From positions 28,141 to 92,140 of the forward strand of contig VIIQ02000245.1 in NCBI GenBank assembly GCA_007449985.2: DNA of 64,000 nt. Direction: 5' to 3'. This stretch comes from Desmodesmus armatus. Taxonomy: Eukaryota; Chlorophyta; Chlorophyceae; Sphaeropleales; Scenedesmaceae. This document shows, piece by piece, positions 47,225-64,000 of this stretch. Each line of letters opens with the position of its first letter. Positions within the stretch are counted from its first letter, which is position 1. Both the position numbers and the translations under genes were made by a program. The notes below the pieces were generated by a model. That model was not told the origin of the DNA. It saw only the letters and a list, made by a program, of their open reading frames with translations, and ran no database searches.

Positions 47225-50200
47225 ATGGCTCAGTACAGACGCGCGGTCTGCTTCGCCCTGCTGACCCTTCTCTGCGTGGCTGAAGCTACCGCACGAACAG
47301 GAGCTACATGCCCTACATGCAACAACAAAACAGGTGAGAGGGTTCATGACGTCCTCTGGCGCTACACCAGCTGCAGGCCCTACAGCAGTAGCTGCAGGCA
47401 CTACTGCACTACTTGACGGTATCCGCAGGCCCTACAGCAGAAGCTGCAGGCACTACAGCACTACAGCATTACTTTACGGTAGCTGCAAGCACTACAGCAG
47501 TAGCTGCAGGCACTACTGCTTCTGTTCCGTTGCATACCGTTCCATTGCATACCTAAGGCACTGCTGATGCAATCAATCAAGGTACTCAGTACATGGTGTC
47601 TGATTGGTGCACCTCTGCTGTTGGTGTATGTTTCTGTTGTTGTTTACATGCGCACAGGAGGTGTTGCAGAAGCAGTCAGGGCACACCACCCGCCCACAAC
47701 CCTGCTGCGCAGCATGCCTTCCCAGCAGGCAGCAGGAGACGTCCAAGTAGTGCTTGCTGCCAGCAGCACAGGGCCCTTGGAGGGAGCCACTGTGTCTGGA
47801 GTGATGTTGTTTTTTGGCACCAACAAATGGGACAAAGACCAGGCCCCCAACAATGTACCAGCAACAGGATTTGGAAACTCGCAAGTGTCCCCCCCTAACA
47901 ACATACCCGTCAGGGACAATTGGACAGAGTTTGCATGGGTTAATGGACAAAATAGCGTCAAAGCCAATGTGGAGACCTCAGGGCTCATCACATTGACGTA
48001 CGTCACTGCTGCGATCTCCCCCATAAATTACACCCTCACCAGTTCGGCATTCGTCCAAGCCAACGGACAGTTCACCGTCATCCAGGATGACTTCAACGCC
48101 AAACTTGGCTTGACCCTTGAAGTCAGCCTGACCAACGACACACTCAGCATTGATGTTCCGGGCTTTTCTGGATCCACACTTGTGACGCTGGACTACATCA
48201 TCCAGCTGGATATCCCCCAGGTCAGTTCAGCTGTGTCTAGACAAAGAGATCTCTTTGGCTGGTGGCGTCTTGGTTTCCGTATACAAGGCAGCTGTGCAGC
48301 CTGCAGGCTCACAATGTTAAAACTCTTTCACTACCTGACGGAGTGACACTGTGGCACAGTCAACCTGGCTGATAACTGTTTAGCTATGCATCACTGTGTG
48401 ACTGCCTGAACCAGGCAGTACCTAAACCACAGATTACTCACCAGGTGTACATCAGGCCGGATATGCATAACCGTTATGCACAGTGTGCTGCCCCTGCCCC
48501 TGCTGTTGCCCTTGCCCTTGCCAATGCAGTGTAATGAGGGCGTGTGCTGCGGCAATAATGCATTTGCCCCCAACACAACATCTTGCAGGTGCGTGTCTGT
48601 GCTGTTGCAGGACATCACATGGCAGTGGGGTGCCACCCGCAGAGCAACACGACTCATGCTGCACAATTTGCCTCAGTCACAAGCCAGCATTGCTACGTGA
48701 CCTGCACCAGCAGGCACAATGCTTCGTCAATGCAGCCACAGTCTTGATTGTCTGCTAGACACTCTCCTGCTGACTTACGGTTGATTTTGAAGCTGCTGGG
48801 CGTACATGGAGTGCTCCAAAAGCTGACACGCACTACAGCATGTTGACACATTCCACCGTAGGGTGTGCATCGAATAGGTGATTGGGGATCAGGGTTTAGG
48901 CCCAGTGGCTGATGCATGCATGTGTAACTGTGACGGATGACTCACGAGATGCTGTGTGTGTGTTCACTGCAGGGATGCCTCAGCTTGCAGCGCTGAAACG
49001 TTCTGCTCGGGTCACAGCGCAGACTGCCCGGCAGAGCAGTTTGCACCCAGGACACAGTCATGCAGGTAAGGACATTGACTTAGACATAGACATATACACG
49101 GATCATGCCCTGACGCAGGCTTGAAGTGAACGTTTTAGGCATGCAACCCTCTGTACATGTTGCGGTTGCGGCTGCTAGTGCTGCTGCTGGTGGTGCTGGT
49201 TCTGCTGCTGCCGTTGCTGCTACTGCTGCTGCTGCTCGCTGGGTGTAGCCCTGGGCCTGCCGCTGTGCTGCTGCTCATCAGGAGTCATTTGCAGCAACAC
49301 CCCATCCTTGCGTGTGTTACTGCTGGTGTCTAATCCACCTGTGTGTGCTGGGTGTGTGTCTGTTGCAGGCCTGCATCAGCTTGCAGCGGAGAAGCCTTCT
49401 GCATGGGTGACAGCGCAGACTGCCCGGAAGTGCAGTTTGCACCAAGCACACAGTCATGCAGGTGGGGGCATTTACAGACAAGTATTGCGCCTTGCCATTT
49501 GAAGGTTTGCATGCAACCCCCCTGTCCAGCTGCGGCAGCTGGGGTTGCTGCTGGTATTGATGCTGCTGGTGCTGCTGCTGAATATGACTGCTGCTCAACA
49601 TCCTTGCTAGTGCTGCTGCTGCTGTATCACCCCTGTGTCTGTGTCTGTTGCAGGCCTGCATCAGCTTGCAGCGCGGAAGCCTTCTGCTCTGGTGCCAGCG
49701 CAGACTGCCCCTCATCAACCAGACCAAACGGCGCATACTTCCCTTGGTAAGCATGCATCGTGGGCCCTGTGTGGTGGGTTTGTTTGCTGGTACCAGGACC
49801 GGTCCGCGGTGCATTGTGGATGCATGCACTACGGACCATCTGCGGGCTGCGGACTGCACAAGTTGCACGGCAAACCCAGTATGCAACATAGAAGCATGGC
49901 CCCCTGGTAATCTACCAAACACATAGATGCAGTCAACTTGACTTCCAGGAGTCAAGAAATCCACATGCTTCATGTTGCATGTGACTGCATTGCCCGTCAG
50001 ATCTCATACGAAGGAAGAGGAAGAAAAGCAGTAAGCAATCTGCGTCATCCTGACGGCTTGCTCTATACTGTGCGTGTGCTCGTGCTTTTGCTACAGGCGC
50101 CCCTCTCCTCCACGCCCGCGGGGATACTACTCCGCTGCCCCGCAAGCCGCCGACAATTCAGCAGAGGCAGTTCAGCTCCCCGACATCACAGTGCCTGCGT

Positions 50201-50457
50201 CTGCCGCTCAAGCTGCTGCGTGGATCACTGGCCAGCTCTCCTACGACGTCAGATGGCCTGAGTGCGAGGGGAAGTGCATCAAAGGGTACTGTGCACTTGA
50301 GTGGGATCACCCGGCATGCTGCTTTGTACCCCGCCGACATATGTCAGACCTCGGCTCCACATCAGCTGCCCCCAAGGATACCCCAGACAGCGACCATGTA
50401 GCGGCGATCGCCCGCTCGGGGTACTGGAAGTCGCGTGACTTCTACTGCTGGCGCTAA
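47225..50457 (+). CDS. secreted Cys-rich protein with disintegrin-like modules
   Basis: Nine exons join in phase into about 520 residues: 47225-47333, 47658-48220, 48530-48588, 48973-49065, 49369-49461, 49654-49746, 49797-49906, 49949-50030, 50097-50457. Residues 1-24 are a signal peptide. An all-beta-looking domain of about 190 residues follows, of unknown family. Then come modules of the type CxEGxCC...SCR and three of the form CSxExFCxGxSADCP, which match the second half of the disintegrin domain of ADAM proteins. A C-terminal domain contains WPECEGKCIKGYC and ends in CWR. No protease domain is present. A role as an extracellular adhesion or protease-partner protein is inference. Confidence 0.82.
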
Positions 50458-51639
50458 GCATGTGCATCCCAGTACTGGCTGCCAGTACCAACCTACGAGC
50501 TGTTGACAAACAAGGCTCTTGGGCCGTACCATGTTCAAACAAACAGTAGTGGGTGTGCTACCAGTGCAGAGGGTTTTCTGTTTTTTTCACATAACGTTGG
50601 ATGTGTGCATTCTTGCCAGCATGGCAGGAGTGGTTTACAGCGTGGGTTGTGATGCGGCAGCATGTGAATTCTTGCATACTATGCAGCTGTTGCTGCCGGG
50701 TGACTGATGTGCGCAGCGCTTACTTGATGCACCACAATAACCAGCTGGTCACTTGCCACCTGAGCGTTATCTGCATCAGCAGGAGTCCTGTGGGTATCGA
50801 GCATCTGTGCACCGTGTGCACACCACGCATAGTTGGCGTATGCTTCTGTGGGGAAGTGTTGAGTGTGCTGTGGCAGGCACGCAGTGTGGTTATGCTGTGT
50901 GCACAGCGACAGCATGAACATGGTGGCACCATTGTCTCTTTGTCCTGTGAGTGGTTTCACCCTACTCCAACGTGAGTGGTCGGCAAGTCAGCATGGGCCA
51001 GCAACCATTCGTCATTGCCCTGAGCAGGTTGTCGGCTACAACGCTTGGCGAACGTTGACTGACCAGCACACGTGTGTTGCGGTACTTCGCACCGGGTTGC
51101 AGCATGGGTTGGCTCAGCGGGCTGTTGAGCATCGAGCATGGTGAGTAGTGCTGGCCGGGGGAGTGTGTCAAGGCGTCAAGTGCGCTGGATGCGCGCGTGG
51201 CTGACGCAGTGAGGGGAGCGCGATGGAAAATGGAAAATGACGGCATGAGTCTTTGTTAGGCAATGTGTTAGTGTGTTTAGGCAGAATGCGCGGTGTGCGC
51301 AAGTTTTCTGTGTTGGCGGCGTGCAGCAATTGGTGAATGGTGATGAGTCATTATGTTGGTGTTTTTCTGTTCGCGGCGGGCAGCGATTGGTGATTGGGAT
51401 GAGTTTTTCTTTAGCGTGCAGCGATGATGTTTGATGATAGGTTTTTTCGTTCTTTTTTGGGCGGCATGCAGCGATTGGCGATAATGGCGACTTTGCCAAC
51501 ACGGGCGTTTAGGGTCCACGGGCGTGTGCCGCAAAGTTGAGCGAGGTAATTAGGTTGAGCAGAGGCTCTGCATGCCATTCATTGCAGGCAAGGGTGCATG
51601 GAACACAGCGAATTACACCATGCCGGTGTGCGGTGGTCT

Positions 51640-51697
<58 letters not shown>
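51640..51697 (+). repeat. (CAG)n microsatellite followed by (CTG)n
   Basis: About 18 CAG units run into CTGCTGCTG, so the end can fold back on itself. It lies in the right arm, with no counterpart at the expected place in the left arm. Confidence 0.93.
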
Positions 51698-51698
<1 letters not shown>

Positions 51699-52299
51699 TG
51701 CTGCTGCTGATGATGATTTATGACTCATTATTGAGGTTGTCATGTTTCGTCACTCCAAGGCAACCAGATGTTGTGTGTTTGGGCGCTGACAAGTGGCCGG
51801 TCACTTCAAGGGTTGCCTCAGTGAAGCACCGCAAGGCTCTGTGGGGGAGCCATGCTCTTTGTTGCAGAGAGTGTGTGTTGTGATGTTGTGTGGCTCGAAT
51901 AAAAATGTGTCATTTTAGTGTTTGATCATAGATACATCTTGGCTGCTGTCCTGGGTGCTACTAGGTGCACAGAGTCTGTGTTGCACTATCTGATGCCATC
52001 AAACGGTTTGCAAAGGTTATAATTTGTATTGGGTGCTACATGGCAATCTGTGGAATGGCACCAGCCTCGTGCCTGAGCACATCATCAAGGCTTGTCACAT
52101 ATGTGCTTACAAGTTGCAATACAGAGTATCAAATATGCCAGTGTCACTGTCACCAGCATCAGCCATTACTGAAGTGCCATCAGTCATCAGAAAGCGCACT
52201 ACAATTGCAATGCTCTCAAGCAGCTTCTTCAGACTGCACAACAACTGTTGAACACCTACACAGCAGCGCAATGCTCAATGCTCATACCGAAGCAAAACA

Positions 52300-53654
52300 A
52301 AGAAACAACAAGCAAGATCATCTCTGGGGCCTGGGGAGCACTGGGGTGGCGGCAGGATGCACAATGAAGCTGCTTGTCATTGCTGCTCACAAGCAGTCTT
52401 CAAGACTTCGGATTTTGAAACCTAGATCTACAAATGCAAGCGTTGCGACATCAAAAGTGAATCCTCCAATGGACGGAAGGGACCACAGGGAGTAAAGCCA
52501 ACAGTGAGGCAGGAATGGCAAGTCTGCAGCGAGAGCGCACACCAAGAAGGGCCATGACTGCCTGCACAGACGCCTCTCACTAACAACCCCAATGGATGGA
52601 TGCGACCCCAGGCAAGATGGGTGTAACCTAGGCGAGAAAACAAACAAACTGAGGCAAGCCATGCAGTCAGGAGAATGATGGCATGAGCCTTGAAGCCAGC
52701 AAGCTGAACTGCCAACAGCGATAAACCTGCAAGCCCCGATGCCGCCTGCAGATTGTGCAGGCACACCATAGCACGTGCTGCCGGAACAAGCCAAGTGCAG
52801 TGTGGAACAGCCAAGTGACCTGATGTTGCTGCTCAGCATGTGTGAAACTTTCTTACTGATGTGGCTGCCAGATGCATGCGGTGACAGCAGTGGTGTGATG
52901 GCCGCAAACGCAAGTGCCTTCTAGCCCAGCAACTGGTGGGGTTTGGGTGTGTATGAAGGGCAAAAAGGACCACCAAGTTGCTGTACAGCAACCCAAAGAA
53001 GCATGCACAGCTGCTGCGTGTCTGACATCAAATGCCAGAGCTTCATAATCACCCCACAGTCCCAAAGCCGCAACGAGCACCAATTACTCTGAAAGCAGAG
53101 GCCCAACAAAGAGCAAGTTGTTCTTTGTTCTGTCCGGGGCAGAGAGCGCACCCCCCATGACGCAACTCATAAGTGAAAGCAACAGATGAAGGTGCCAAAC
53201 AGCAGCAGCCCCAATGCCTGTTTCCTTCGGTGCTGCTTCACAAATGCTTGCCAAGCCATGGGGCTCAGACAAACCAGTCAGAATGCCGTGCAACTTGCTG
53301 ATCCACCCATCCTCTCTTGTCGCCACTCGACTGAGTGTTTGCAGCAGGACCATTTTGTAAGTCCCTCCATGAGAACCCACCCCCCTGACCTTCACCCTGC
53401 CTTTCTGAAGCCTGAGTGCTGCTGCTTGCCCTGCAACTGTCTTGAGTAGTGCCGTCCAATGGCGCAATCCTGTCGTCGCCACAGGACTACACCCTTGCGC
53501 TGCGCTACCCTAAAGCTCCGACTCTGAGCGACAGGCACCAACACCGCTCTGCTTTGCTGACTAAAATCAATGGAGCCATGAGCTGAGCGCATGTTGCAGC
53601 AGACCGCGCGAGCCTTCCGTCTGGATCAGCATTTCAGCGGCCTTCAAATGATGC
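52300..53654. other. intergenic, no gene recognised
   Basis: Minus-strand open frames (52387-52839, 53084-53482) are moderately long but have no recognisable motif. The right part should hold the chitinase 3' UTR. Confidence 0.35.

Positions 53655-64000
<10,346 letters not shown>

Larger units (their letters stand above)
46430..52300 (+). repeat. right arm of the large inverted duplication
   Basis: Reverse-complement partner of 12930-17390. It is about 1.4 kb longer, partly because the gene inside has two more 93-bp exons with their introns. The minisatellite (GCAGCGATTGG type) at 51300-51480 mirrors that at 13735-13925. Confidence 0.85.

Overview
The window is nuclear DNA from a eukaryote with GC-rich, intron-dense genes. 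The best fit is a chlorophyte green alga of the Chlamydomonadales, possibly Haematococcus-like. The reasons are Ala/Gln-rich proteins, long CAG/CTG microsatellites, long G/C homopolymers in introns, secreted reprolysin-type proteases and a chloroplast-type M3 oligopeptidase. This is inference from gene content; no rRNA, tRNA or organelle gene was recognised. Exon joins were made by hand from GT..AG sites and reading phase, and the phase agreement across many introns is the main evidence for each model.

Layout. 1-2679 (+): 3' end of an unrecognised Ala-rich helical protein. 5041-11301 (-): a complete 12-exon gene for a secreted reprolysin-like zinc protease with a C-terminal ricin-B-type lectin region. 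12930-17390: left arm of a large inverted duplication, holding a damaged copy of a secreted disintegrin-like gene (-). 17962-25072 (-): a SET-domain protein of the Rubisco LSMT-like class. 26153-27626 (+): a small secreted Gly/Tyr/Arg-rich protein. 27627-32461: gene-poor, with a possible RNase H relic, a G/T-skewed block and tandem repeats. 32462-41990 (-): a complete 16-exon M3 oligopeptidase with a transit-peptide-like N terminus. 43781-44930 (-): a small secreted protein, incompletely modelled. 46430-52300: right arm of the inverted duplication, with the intact 9-exon disintegrin-like gene (+). 53655-64000 (-): one very large chitinase gene, CBM18, GH18, CBM18, GH19, whose 5' end lies beyond the window.

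The most striking signal is that introns of nearly every gene hold degraded partial copies of the neighbouring exon, called exon echoes here. They usually keep only one splice site and often break off at a run of G or C. Dozens can be seen, from near-identical 238-bp repeats to faint relics. Other unusual points are the fusion of GH18 and GH19 chitinases in one gene, CTG tracts abutting 3' splice sites, a perfect 40-bp hairpin in an intron, and three frameshifts, all in C runs.

Several products are secreted and act on polysaccharide or extracellular protein (reprolysin-lectin, disintegrin-like protein, chitinase). That fits cell-wall or surface remodelling or defence. No operon-like coupling is implied.
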